Shown here: piece by piece, positions 1 through 6,206 of the stretch
How positions within the stretch are numbered: the stretch's first letter is position 1
Layout: each line of letters opens with the position of its first letter
NCBI GenBank assembly: GCA_013043915.1
Contig: JABEVH010000107.1
Coordinates: 1 to 6,268, forward strand
Length of the DNA stretch: 6,268 nt
Direction: 5' to 3'
Source: Pseudomonadales bacterium
GTDB taxonomy: Bacteria; Pseudomonadota; Gammaproteobacteria; Pseudomonadales; Moraxellaceae
Program-made: the position numbers and the translations under genes
Notes under the pieces: generated by a model
Told to the model about the DNA's origin: nothing
Databases searched by the model: none
What the model saw: the letters and a program-made list of their open reading frames with translations, nothing else

Positions 1-292
1 GGACGATTCGTCCGTCCTTGCAGCGGTGCAAAGACTCAAAAGTTCGGTGGGCCCCTTCGCCCAACTGAAAATTCAAGTCGATGACGTTCATGACTTCCTT
101 TCGGGTCCACTGGGCGTCCCATTGAGACACATGCATTCCAATGGCCTCAGCACGAGAATATCCCAGCAGAGTAAAAAAATAGTCACTGCCTTCGATCAGA
201 AAACCCTGGCGATCAAGTATATGAATTCCATCGCTTGCAACCTGAAGGAGTTGTTTGATTCGTTGCACGGGGTCTTCTACGCCATGATTCAT
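1..292 (-). CDS. PAS-domain signalling protein, N-terminal part (runs off window)
   Basis: This is the first 97 residues of a protein whose remainder lies beyond the left edge. After a short N-terminus, residues 16-97 read as a PAS sensor domain: LLQVASDGIHILDRQG, then GYSRAEAIGM near 44-53, then FESLHRCKDGRIV at 85-97, the usual end of a PAS core before its last strand. PAS domains of this type commonly precede GGDEF/EAL, histidine kinase or chemoreceptor modules, but none is visible, so the output is unknown. No membrane segment is seen, so the visible part is probably cytoplasmic. I chose the ATG at 292 because AAGGA (300-304) lies 7 nt upstream. The frame stays open upstream to a TAG just before the codons for YPYGRVEY, with no better start. 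It points the same way as the polysaccharide genes but is separated by 379 bp, so it is probably its own transcription unit. Confidence 0.8.
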   Translation of the reverse strand, partial: MNHGVEDPVQRIKQLLQVASDGIHILDRQGFLIEGSDYFFTLLGYSRAEAIGMHVSQWDAQWTRKEVMNVIDLNFQLGEGAHRTFESLHRCKDGRIV

Positions 293-299
293 GACAGCA

Positions 300-304
300 T
301 CCTT
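300..304 (-). promoter_or_regulatory. Shine-Dalgarno for the PAS gene
   Basis: AAGGA on the minus strand, 7 nt before the ATG at 292. It fixes the start of the PAS-domain gene, whose reading frame is otherwise open for about 35 further codons upstream. Confidence 0.6.
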
Positions 305-391
305 GTTGTTGCACTGCCAGCCGTCTCTTTCATTGAATTTGACCCAAGTACGAGGGCACCCGGAATCGGATTTATATTCAACTCGTCCATA

Positions 392-419
392 AGGATACTA
401 TGGCGAACCCCGTTGTCAA
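392..419 (-). promoter_or_regulatory. Candidate sigma70-type promoter for the PAS gene
   Basis: A perfect -35 hexamer TTGACA (414-419) is followed after 16 bp by TATCCT (392-397), which matches 4 of 6 positions of the -10 consensus. Transcription would begin near 385 and give a leader of roughly 90 nt before the PAS start codon. The placement suits an independent unit beginning after the polysaccharide cluster. The -10 is mediocre, so this is a suggestion only. Confidence 0.35.
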
Positions 420-620
420 GACAGGTATTAAAAGTAAGGCGAATCCGCATTACCATGGGGTTCATCAAGAAACCACGAAGGCGTCACCGTGACTACATTG
501 ACCGTTACCGCACGAAGGAAACCGGATGACATTGTGGGAACGACGAAAAAATATGGAACTCTTCCCTGCACTCGGATTTCACTGGAACAGGTTCTCAATC
601 TGGCAGAAAGTTCCAAGCAT

Positions 621-646
621 CTTCTGGCACTAGTGAAGGCCAGAAG
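621..646 (-). terminator. Stem-loop downstream of rfbG, no U-tract
   Basis: A perfect 8-bp inverted repeat, CTTCTGGC and GCCAGAAG, flanks a 10-nt loop that contains CACTAGT. It begins about 25 nt after the rfbG stop codon, where a transcript end would be expected. No T-run follows on either strand, so it is not a classical intrinsic terminator. It may be an RNA-stabilising 3' hairpin or a weak terminator. Confidence 0.35.
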
Positions 647-671
647 GTACAGGAATTCAATGAAAACATGG

Positions 672-1754
672 TCAGGTTTTACTTGGTGCCATTGCCTGAT
701 AGACGTTGATTTGGCCCAGCGTCAACTTCCGGATATCGACACCCGCTTGCCGCTGCCTTGACCAGTCAATGATAAGGCCCAAGGCTTCCTCTAGAGGAAG
801 AACCGGATACCAGCCAAGGCGGCTTTTGGCTTTCGAGATGTCCAGTTTGAGGATGGCGGACTCATGGGGATAATCCCGATCATCCGTTTGCCACCTTGCA
901 CCCCCACCCCAGAGGTCTGCCATTTTCTGAGCGATCCATCCAACTGGCTGAACATCATCGTCCCAGCAGCCAAAATTCCAGCCTTCCGCATCCATGGGAC
1001 CGCTTTCATAGAGACGCTCAGCCAGCGTCAAATAACCACGCAACGGTTCCAGAACATGGAGCCAAGGGCGGATGGCTTGGGGGTTGCGGATCATGGCAAT
1101 TTTTTCGCTTTCAAACGCTGCGAGAATATCCGGAATCAACCGATCCGGTGACCAGTCACCACCCCCAATGACATTTCCTGAACGGGCCGTGGCCACGGCT
1201 ACCCCATGCTGCGCGTAGGTGTTGGCGTTGAAGAACGACAACCGATAGGCAGAACTGACCAGCTCGACACACCCTTTGCTGTTGCTGTAGGGATCATAAC
1301 CCCCCATGGGCTCGTTTTCCCGGTAACCCCAGAGCCATTCACGGTTTTCGTAGCATTTGTCGGTCGTGATGATGACCACCGCCTTGACACTGGGAGTATG
1401 CCGCACCGCTTCCAGCAAATGCACCGTCCCCATGACATTGGTGGAATAGGTTTCAACCGGGTCGATATAAGAATGGCGCACCCGTGATTGCGCTGCCATG
1501 TGGATGACAATCTCGGGGGCCGTATCTTGCATGGCGGTTTGCAAAGCCGGCAGGTCGCGGATGTCCGCCATGATCGAGCGCATCCCCTCTCCGACCTGGG
1601 CCGCCTCGTACAAACTGGGGGCAGTGGGTGGAGGCAGGGCACAGCCTGTAAGCTCAGCCCCGAGACTTTGCAGCCAGAGTGAGAGCCAGCTTCCCTTGAA
1701 TCCGGTATGGCCCGTAAGGAATACCCGCTTGCCCGCCCAAAAGTCCGCATTCAT
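672..1754 (-). CDS. rfbG: CDP-glucose 4,6-dehydratase
   Basis: Converts CDP-D-glucose to CDP-4-dehydro-6-deoxy-D-glucose using bound NAD, the second step of the CDP-dideoxyhexose branch in the cytoplasm. The 360-residue product has the usual length. It shows the NAD-binding turn TGHTGFKGSW (14-23), AAQSRVRHSY (87-96), TNVMGT (105-110), the catalytic-region ITTDKCYENREW (129-140) and the YxxxK pair Y156/K160 in YDPYSNSK, followed by ARSGNVIGGGDW (190-201) and RPWLHVLEP (229-237). Family members usually have Pro-Leu where this one has Ser-Arg at 90-91. I chose the ATG at 1754 over the ATG at 1760 and the long upstream extension because GGAAGG (1762-1767) sits 7 nt before it and ATGA overlaps the rfbF stop, so the pair is translationally coupled. 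It is the last gene of the cluster. Confidence 0.95.
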   Translation of the reverse strand: MNADFWAGKRVFLTGHTGFKGSWLSLWLQSLGAELTGCALPPPTAPSLYEAAQVGEGMRSIMADIRDLPALQTAMQDTAPEIVIHMAAQSRVRHSYIDPVETYSTNVMGTVHLLEAVRHTPSVKAVVIITTDKCYENREWLWGYRENEPMGGYDPYSNSKGCVELVSSAYRLSFFNANTYAQHGVAVATARSGNVIGGGDWSPDRLIPDILAAFESEKIAMIRNPQAIRPWLHVLEPLRGYLTLAERLYESGPMDAEGWNFGCWDDDVQPVGWIAQKMADLWGGGARWQTDDRDYPHESAILKLDISKAKSRLGWYPVLPLEEALGLIIDWSRQRQAGVDIRKLTLGQINVYQAMAPSKT

Positions 1755-2524
1755 TTCCATACCTTCCAGGGAGCATGACCAGAAGCCCACAGCTCTTCCA
1801 GATAAGTCTTGTCGCGAAGAGTGTCCATGGGATGCCAAAAACCCGTGTGGTGAAATGCGGCCAGTTGGCCGTCTCTGGCCAATTTTTCCAGAGGACCCTG
1901 TTCCCACGGGGTGCTGTCGTCCTGAATGAGATCAATGACCTCATGTGAGAGCACAAAGAAACCACCACTGATCATGGCATCATCGGCGGTAGGCTTCTCC
2001 TTGAAACTGAGCACCCTGGCACCATCAGTTTCCAACGCGCCAAAGCGGCCGGGTGGCGAGGTGGCGGTCAGCGTGGCTTTTACTCTCTGCGCCTCGTGGA
2101 AAGCAATGAGCCGGGTGATGTTGATGTCACCAACCCCGTCGCCATAAGTAAAACAGAAAGTGTCCTCCCCATGCAGATAAGGAGATACCCGTTTCAGTCG
2201 CCCACCGGTCATGGTTTCCTCACCTGTGTCCACCACCGTCACGCGCCATGGCTCTGCGTAGTGTTGGCGGATTTCCATGCTGTTATGGATCATGTCGAAG
2301 GTGACATCCGACATGTGCAGGAAGTAGTTTGCAAAATACTCCTTGATGACGTAACCCTTGTAGCCACAGCAGATGATGAAGTCATTGACCCCGTGGTGTG
2401 AATAAACCTTCATGATGTGCCATAGGATCGGCCTTCCGCCAATTTCAACCATGGGTTTTGGTTTGAGGTGAGTCTCTTCTGAGATACGAGTGCCCAGGCC
2501 ACCGGCAAGTATGACGGCTTTCAT
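1751..2524 (-). CDS. rfbF: Glucose-1-phosphate cytidylyltransferase
   Basis: Forms CDP-glucose and pyrophosphate from CTP and alpha-D-glucose 1-phosphate, the entry step for CDP-deoxysugars. The 257-residue length is typical. The sugar nucleotidyltransferase signature is at the N-terminus: AGGLGTR (7-13) and KPKPMVEIGG (21-30). Family features follow: WHIMKVYSHHG (35-45), FTYGDGVGDIN (125-135) with the metal/nucleotide-binding Asp, PPGRFGAL (157-164), FKEKP (174-178), GGFFVL (187-192), WEQGPLEKLA (207-216) and GFWHPMDTLRDK (228-239). AGGGA (2531-2535) lies 6 nt before the ATG, and a 58-bp gap separates it from the CmcI-type gene upstream. It overlaps rfbG by 4 bp, so the two enzymes are probably made together. 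By eye, rfbF and rfbG look richer in GC than the genes upstream of them. Confidence 0.96.
   Translation of the reverse strand: MKAVILAGGLGTRISEETHLKPKPMVEIGGRPILWHIMKVYSHHGVNDFIICCGYKGYVIKEYFANYFLHMSDVTFDMIHNSMEIRQHYAEPWRVTVVDTGEETMTGGRLKRVSPYLHGEDTFCFTYGDGVGDINITRLIAFHEAQRVKATLTATSPPGRFGALETDGARVLSFKEKPTADDAMISGGFFVLSHEVIDLIQDDSTPWEQGPLEKLARDGQLAAFHHTGFWHPMDTLRDKTYLEELWASGHAPWKVWK
1762..1767 (-). promoter_or_regulatory. Shine-Dalgarno deciding the rfbG start
   Basis: GGAAGG lies inside the 3' end of rfbF, 7 nt before the ATG at 1754 but only 1 nt before the alternative ATG at 1760. The spacing favours the 1754 start. Confidence 0.6.
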
Positions 2525-2582
2525 GCTTTATCCCTGATTTTAAGGAAGACTGTATACAAAGGTGGTTTTATGCGCGCTTCTA

Positions 2583-3335
2583 TCATGAAATCCTTTTCAG
2601 GTATCCGTCAGGCGCAACGGTAATGAGCAACTTCTGGTGAATGCTTTTATCAATCTCAAACTCAGGGTGAGTTTTCAAGTATTCCCATACTGCGGTTTTT
2701 GGGCTATTACCTGGATGCCAAGGGCGATTTTTAAAAACAAGGGCTGGCACGTCCTCCACAAACGTGTCGAAGACTACGCAATAACTTCCAGCGCTGACAA
2801 GTGGGGCATACGCCTCCAATTCAGCGAGTACATGTTCATGGGTATGGTTGGAGTCTAGGCAAATAAGTATTCGATTCTTACCCTTCGCTTTTTCCTTCGC
2901 TTGTGCGATCACTTCAGGTGCAGTGCTGGAACCTTCAAACATGGCAATGCGCTTGGACATAGGATGTCCTTCGATCGCCTTGCGGTTATGTGGGCGAATA
3001 TCGATATCAATACCCAATACCTCTGCATCGGAGGGGCCGCCACAGGCGGCATTCAATTCCAGCATGGAAGCCGAAAAAACGAGCGAGCCCCCATGAGCAA
3101 TTCCTGTTTCAATAATTAAGTCCGGTTTTACCTTCCAGATGATCTCCTGCATTGCCATGATATCGATTGGATTTTGGATGATAGGACGACCGAGCCAGGA
3201 AAAATTGTATACATATGACTTGCGCATGCTTTCTTCCAACCAATCGCGCGATCGATTCTGAAATGCGATGTCTTTTCCAAATGCTTCTATGCGGGCAGCT
3301 TTTTCCGCCTCAAACTGGTCAAGTGATTCGTTCAT
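2583..3335 (-). CDS. CmcI-type cephalosporin hydroxylase / O-methyltransferase family protein
   Basis: A 250-residue protein of the family annotated as cephalosporin hydroxylase (CmcI) or rhamnosyl O-methyltransferase. These have a Rossmann methyltransferase fold that binds SAM and a metal. Family features in order are RPIIQNPIDIMAMQEI (50-65), the SAM loop DLIIETGIAHGGSL (72-85), VLGIDIDIRPHNR (106-118), EGSSTAP (134-140), LDSNHTHEHVLAEL (160-173), VVFDT (187-191) and PGNSPKTAVWEYL (208-220). Despite the name, members in sugar clusters are expected to methylate a sugar or glycan; the substrate cannot be read from the sequence. I chose the ATG at 3335; another at 3347 is possible. Extension to 3527 would only re-read the upstream gene. 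It overlaps the broken epimerase gene by 17 bp, so translation may once have been coupled and may now suffer polarity. Confidence 0.87.
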   Translation of the reverse strand: MNESLDQFEAEKAARIEAFGKDIAFQNRSRDWLEESMRKSYVYNFSWLGRPIIQNPIDIMAMQEIIWKVKPDLIIETGIAHGGSLVFSASMLELNAACGGPSDAEVLGIDIDIRPHNRKAIEGHPMSKRIAMFEGSSTAPEVIAQAKEKAKGKNRILICLDSNHTHEHVLAELEAYAPLVSAGSYCVVFDTFVEDVPALVFKNRPWHPGNSPKTAVWEYLKTHPEFEIDKSIHQKLLITVAPDGYLKRIS

Positions 3336-4167
3336 CTTCGATACCATTATCGTGATTGATAAAACAATCAAACAAATATTCAAATTCGTTGGCCAGACTA
3401 CTCTGCGCACCGCCAAATTCCTCAACCAAGCGGTTGTTGTCAATAACCGGAAATGACCAATCCGGAGCACCTTCAGAAAAACCAACCACAATCCTTTTTT
3501 GTTCCAGCAATGACGCGATTCCGGCATTGCTCAAGTTTGTTCCACTGGCAACATTGTAGATGGAATGAATACCATGCTGCGCAATCTGCGGCAACCAACG
3601 CACCACGTCATTGACAGAAACGTAATCCTTAGCTGAGCGGGAAGAAGTCAGAAATTGAACTTTCCCTGTACTCGCAGCCTCATGAAACACTCGGCTAATG
3701 AAATTCTGCGCCGGCATGGCGCGGCCAAAAACATTCGACAAGCGAACCACCCTGGCATTATGCCCGCTTGCATGACACAAGTACTCGCCCATCAACTTGC
3801 TTAAATTTTAGAGCTGCCCTGGGTTTGTCGGATCCACCTGCAATATTGTCGATTCATCAGTCGTTGCAGCACCTTCATAAACCCGCGTGCTGGACAAATA
3901 AGTTAGCGACTCAAACCGGCCTCGATCAAGCAGTCTCCTCAATAAACATACATGCGCCTTTACCGTATCTAAAGGGCGGCTTCGAAAATCTGCGGTGAGC
4001 CCAATACAATAAAAAACATGACCTAGATCGCGGTCAAATATTTCGTCGGAAATATCCGCCCTATCTTTGGGTAGCGGCGCATAGACAGCTGCCCTGTCTA
4101 TTGCTTCAAGAGCATCCACCAATTGGCCGCCGATAAAACCACCAGAGCCAAGTACCGTAAACATCAT
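3319..4167 (-). pseudogene. NAD-dependent epimerase/dehydratase (extended SDR) broken by in-frame TAA
   Basis: The gene has 283 codons and reads in one frame except for TAA at 3810-3808 (codon 120). The N-terminal half has the NAD-binding GSGGFIGG (7-14), GLTADFRSRP (56-65), DTVKAHV (67-73) and the catalytic-Ser region YLSSTRVYEG (90-99). The rest continues in the same frame: NLSKLMGEYL, VVRLSNVFG, SAKDYVSVNDVV, IYNVASG. The TAA replaces the Tyr of YxxxK, because the following codons give N-L-S-K; TAT or TAC to TAA is one substitution. There is no frameshift. In intact homologues this is a sugar epimerase, dehydratase or reductase; the substrate is unknown. A truncated 119-residue product would lack the catalytic Tyr and Lys, and restart at ATG 3792 would lack the NAD site. 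TAA ends other genes here, so the codon is not reassigned. A sequencing error in CTCTAAAATTTAA is possible. Confidence 0.85.
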
Positions 4168-4244
4168 TCACGCCATCTCGGTAAATGAAACAGTCGTCTA
4201 TTTGACGAATCAGCAACCCGGGTCGGGGAATGACTTCTCGCCAT
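4164..4244 (-). CDS. Possible 26-residue small ORF or leader peptide upstream of the epimerase
   Basis: The ORF starts at ATG 4244, 8 nt after GGAGG, the strongest Shine-Dalgarno in the window. It ends in a TGA that overlaps the epimerase ATG as ATGA. The product, beginning MARSHSPTRVAD and ending LFHLPRWRE, is Arg-rich and resembles nothing I know. Strong initiation plus a coupled stop suggests it could drive translation of the next gene. Alternatively it is the decayed start of another gene: one frame over, the same bases read REVIPRPGLLIRQIDD and then CFIYRDGVND, which looks more protein-like. Treat it as unproven. Confidence 0.3.
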   Translation of the reverse strand: MARSHSPTRVADSSNRRLFHLPRWRE

Positions 4245-4252
4245 AAGGTTAT

Positions 4253-4257
4253 CCTCC
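4253..4257 (-). promoter_or_regulatory. Strong Shine-Dalgarno (GGAGG) ahead of the small ORF
   Basis: GGAGG lies 8 nt before the ATG at 4244, in the gap between the TylF-like gene and the epimerase pseudogene. By contrast the epimerase ATG at 4167 has only a weak GAGA-type site of its own. This makes initiation at 4244 with coupling through ATGA plausible. Confidence 0.45.
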
Positions 4258-4274
4258 AAGCTCAATCCAACAAA

Positions 4275-4288
4275 TCGGATTGATCCGA
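4275..4288 (-). terminator. Weak hairpin after the TylF-like gene
   Basis: TCGGAT and ATCCGA form a short inverted repeat, effectively a 5-bp stem with a TCAA loop, 15 nt after the TAA of the TylF-like gene. On the minus strand TTTGTT follows. It is too short for a confident terminator; it may attenuate transcription or be chance. Confidence 0.22.
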
Positions 4289-4303
4289 CCAGTGTGAAAT
4301 GCA

Positions 4304-5086
4304 TTACCCCAATACTGCATAGGAAAGATATGGTTCAAAGGGAAAACGCTGTACCCTGAGGTTTCTCAAGCCGCAAGCTTCGATAACCGCCGTGGTCTCC
4401 CCTGGCCAAGTTCGGTTGTTCAGTTCATCAAACACCAGCACCGCTCCCTTGGGCATGCGAGGCAGAAAATGCTCCAGGGCTACTCGCGTGGGCTCATACA
4501 GGTCAAAATCCAGATGAAGGAGCGAGACAACGGTATGGGTATTGGCCACCAAAAAATCTGGAATAGTTTGACAAGCATCACCTTTGACAAGCACCATTTT
4601 ATTCACATGCCCAATAAAGCGATTTTGATCGAATAGCTCAACTGCGCGACACAGATCTGAATAAGAGTCGGCAACAAAACCACCAACACGCATTTCTGCA
4701 CTCTTCAGTTGGGAGACTTGATGATCTTTATCATGAATCGAAGGAAATCCCTCAAAGGTATCGAACCCGATCACTCGCCGCTGCAAATTGACCGGCTCAA
4801 GAACGGCGGAAAGCAATCCGAAGTACATCAAAGAACCGCCCCAACTGAGGCCACACTGAACAACGTCCCCCTGTACAGTCAGTGCCTTGCAAAAAATGTC
4901 ATAAAGCGCCAGATAGCGCGCCAAGGATTGACGCGATAGGTATTTTGGAAAATTTTCGATCTTTTCGTAACTAGTTCCGGCACTTTCATCGAAATAGCGC
5001 TGCATGTCCTGACGATAACTGCGCTCAGCCTCCGTATTTTGCCCAGCTTGACGAAAACGTGATGGATCTTTCGCTTCATCTGTCAT
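4304..5086 (-). CDS. TylF/MycF-like macrocin O-methyltransferase family protein
   Basis: A 260-residue SAM-dependent, metal-dependent O-methyltransferase of the TylF/MycF family, which methylates sugar hydroxyls on macrolides; relatives are frequent in surface-glycan clusters. Motifs in order are GDVVQCGLSWGGSL (73-86) as the SAM-binding loop, VIGFDTFEGFPS (105-116), VLVKGDACQTIPDFL (165-179), LLHLDFDLYEPT (189-200) with the acidic metal-binding residues, and GAVLVFDELNNRTWPGE (214-230). The strand before the loop ends in Gln-Cys-Gly where Glu-Cys-Gly is more usual. I chose the ATG at 5086, since the longer frame to 5167 only re-reads the gene upstream. It begins 4 bp after that gene's stop, with a weak AAGAGA site inside the upstream 3' end, so the two are clearly cotranscribed. 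The natural acceptor, sugar or lipid-linked glycan, is unknown. Confidence 0.87.
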   Translation of the reverse strand: MTDEAKDPSRFRQAGQNTEAERSYRQDMQRYFDESAGTSYEKIENFPKYLSRQSLARYLALYDIFCKALTVQGDVVQCGLSWGGSLMYFGLLSAVLEPVNLQRRVIGFDTFEGFPSIHDKDHQVSQLKSAEMRVGGFVADSYSDLCRAVELFDQNRFIGHVNKMVLVKGDACQTIPDFLVANTHTVVSLLHLDFDLYEPTRVALEHFLPRMPKGAVLVFDELNNRTWPGETTAVIEACGLRNLRVQRFPFEPYLSYAVLG

Positions 5087-5090
5087 GATA

Positions 5091-6206
5091 TTAATCTCTT
5101 GCTTTAATGGTCTGGCTAAATTGCATCTTGACCACAGAGTTGGGCGGAATATTGTTAGTGAGTACACATCCTGAAGGGATCAGGCAATTATCTCCGATGG
5201 TCAAGTAGGGCTCCACCAGAACACCCATACCGAACTTTACCCGATCACCAATCGTCACGGCTCCCGCCGTGGTTGATCGCGGACCAAAGGTGCAATGGCT
5301 GCCAACCTTGGTATGATGCTCTATGCAGACATGGCTGGCGAGGAAGTTGTTATCACCCAAGACGCAAGAAGGCGCCAAGTAACCGTTTCCCATAATCAGA
5401 TTACCCTCACCCATGGACACGTAGTTCTTGACTATCGTGGAGGGGTCTATCACATTAGCAAAGCGAATACCCTTGGCCCGCATATCCTCGAAAATGGCAG
5501 CGCGATCTGCAATATTGGCCGTAATGCAGATTATTGCTGCATCAAAAACCCTCTTTTCCCAGAACTCTGCAGCCATACTATTGGGACCGAGAATTGGCAC
5601 GCCCATCATGGTCTTGCCATGCAACGCGACATTGTTGTCGAGAATACCGACTGCACGCTGATGCTGCACTCGTGAAATCACATCCAAAGTCACGAAGCCA
5701 CCACCCGCGCCCGCACCGATCAGTAAAATGCGCTGGGGTCGCAAGCCGGGGTAAGCATCTTCCACCAAATCCCTGCCCTCAAAAACCGGTTTATTGGACG
5801 CCAACACGTCCGCTTCGGTGATAACACGGTCAGGGAACTTGGCGGCCAGAATGCTCATATCCACGCCAAGTTTCTTTGCCACCAGTTCCGCCTTCTTGGT
5901 CCAGCGCCGATCAGTCGTTACCGATTCCGTTTTTTCCAATGAGGCCAGTAAAACCGCATAGTCCTCATCCGGTGTTGCCGTAATCATCGCGATGGACTGG
6001 TTGTTTTTGACGACTTGACCTATTTCTACCAGATGCCGAAGAAACCCATCGGCTTCGGCTACCACTTCATAGGTAACCTTGGTGGTTTCGACGATACAAA
6101 CTTCCTCGCCTCGGTTGACCGGAGCCCCATCGTCAATGCGCCAGTCAACAATAACCGCCTGATCCTCATTGGCATTTAGCAACGGCATACGCACAACTGT
6201 GGTCAT
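5091..6206 (-). CDS. Lipoyl/biotinyl carrier domain fused to NeuD/PglD-type sugar acyltransferase
   Basis: 371 residues in three parts. Residues 1-78 form a lipoyl/biotinyl-type domain with VETTKVTYEV in place of the classical E-T-D-K-A; Lys43 is the candidate attachment site. Residues 102-137 resemble the peripheral subunit (E3)-binding domain of 2-oxoacid dehydrogenase E2 proteins (KKAELVAKKLGVD, then RVITEADVLAS). Residues 158-371 are a NeuD/PglD-like sugar O/N-acyltransferase: a nucleotide-binding-like start RILLIGAGAGGG (159-170), GILDNN (187-192), GVPILG (202-207), then left-handed beta-helix hexapeptides (about 265-350). SHVCIEHHTKVG (291-302) aligns with the PglD active-site segment, suggesting His297 as the base, followed by His rather than an acidic residue. 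Inference: an acyl group on lipoyl-Lys43 is moved to a sugar amine or hydroxyl. The start at 6206 has a weak ribosome site; the 62 bp upstream contain no sure feature. No signal peptide, so cytoplasmic. Confidence 0.85.
   Translation of the reverse strand: MTTVVRMPLLNANEDQAVIVDWRIDDGAPVNRGEEVCIVETTKVTYEVVAEADGFLRHLVEIGQVVKNNQSIAMITATPDEDYAVLLASLEKTESVTTDRRWTKKAELVAKKLGVDMSILAAKFPDRVITEADVLASNKPVFEGRDLVEDAYPGLRPQRILLIGAGAGGGFVTLDVISRVQHQRAVGILDNNVALHGKTMMGVPILGPNSMAAEFWEKRVFDAAIICITANIADRAAIFEDMRAKGIRFANVIDPSTIVKNYVSMGEGNLIMGNGYLAPSCVLGDNNFLASHVCIEHHTKVGSHCTFGPRSTTAGAVTIGDRVKFGMGVLVEPYLTIGDNCLIPSGCVLTNNIPPNSVVKMQFSQTIKARD

Larger units (their letters stand above)
293..671. other. 379-bp spacer between the rfbG end and the PAS gene
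   Basis: I found no convincing gene here on either strand. Minus-strand frames give only short pieces: 24 codons starting 3 bp after the rfbG stop, 62 codons at 428-616, and 58 codons at 289-465 that end in an ATGA overlap with the PAS start. None has protein-like composition that I recognise. Plus-strand ORFs crossing this stretch are shadows of the PAS gene or rfbG. What it does hold is a stem-loop near the rfbG end (621-646) and a candidate promoter (392-419). It is best read as the boundary between the polysaccharide cluster and a separate gene. Confidence 0.55.

Noticed and set aside
289..465. Minus-strand 58-codon ORF ending in ATGA at the PAS start
   Set aside because: It has no good ribosome site, its product is unrecognisable, and the candidate TTGACA promoter lies inside it, so it is more likely leader DNA.
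26..529. Plus-strand ORF of 167 codons
   Set aside because: It covers the PAS gene in antisense. The minus-strand frame gives a clear PAS domain with a good ribosome site, whereas this one resembles nothing.
428..616. Minus-strand ORF of 62 codons between rfbG and the PAS gene
   Set aside because: No recognisable domain, no clear ribosome site and composition typical of a chance frame.
1498..1929. Plus-strand ORF of 143 codons
   Set aside because: Antisense shadow of rfbG and rfbF, both of which are strongly supported on the other strand.
3336..3527. N-terminal extension of the CmcI-type protein by 64 residues
   Set aside because: These codons lie within the epimerase gene in another frame and look non-biological; family alignment starts near the ATG at 3335.
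3793..3810. Frameshift as the cause of the split epimerase
   Set aside because: The two halves are in the same frame, separated by exactly one TAA codon and four sense codons, so it is a nonsense change.
5295..5675. Plus-strand ORF of 126 codons
   Set aside because: Antisense shadow of the hexapeptide-repeat part of the acyltransferase fusion.
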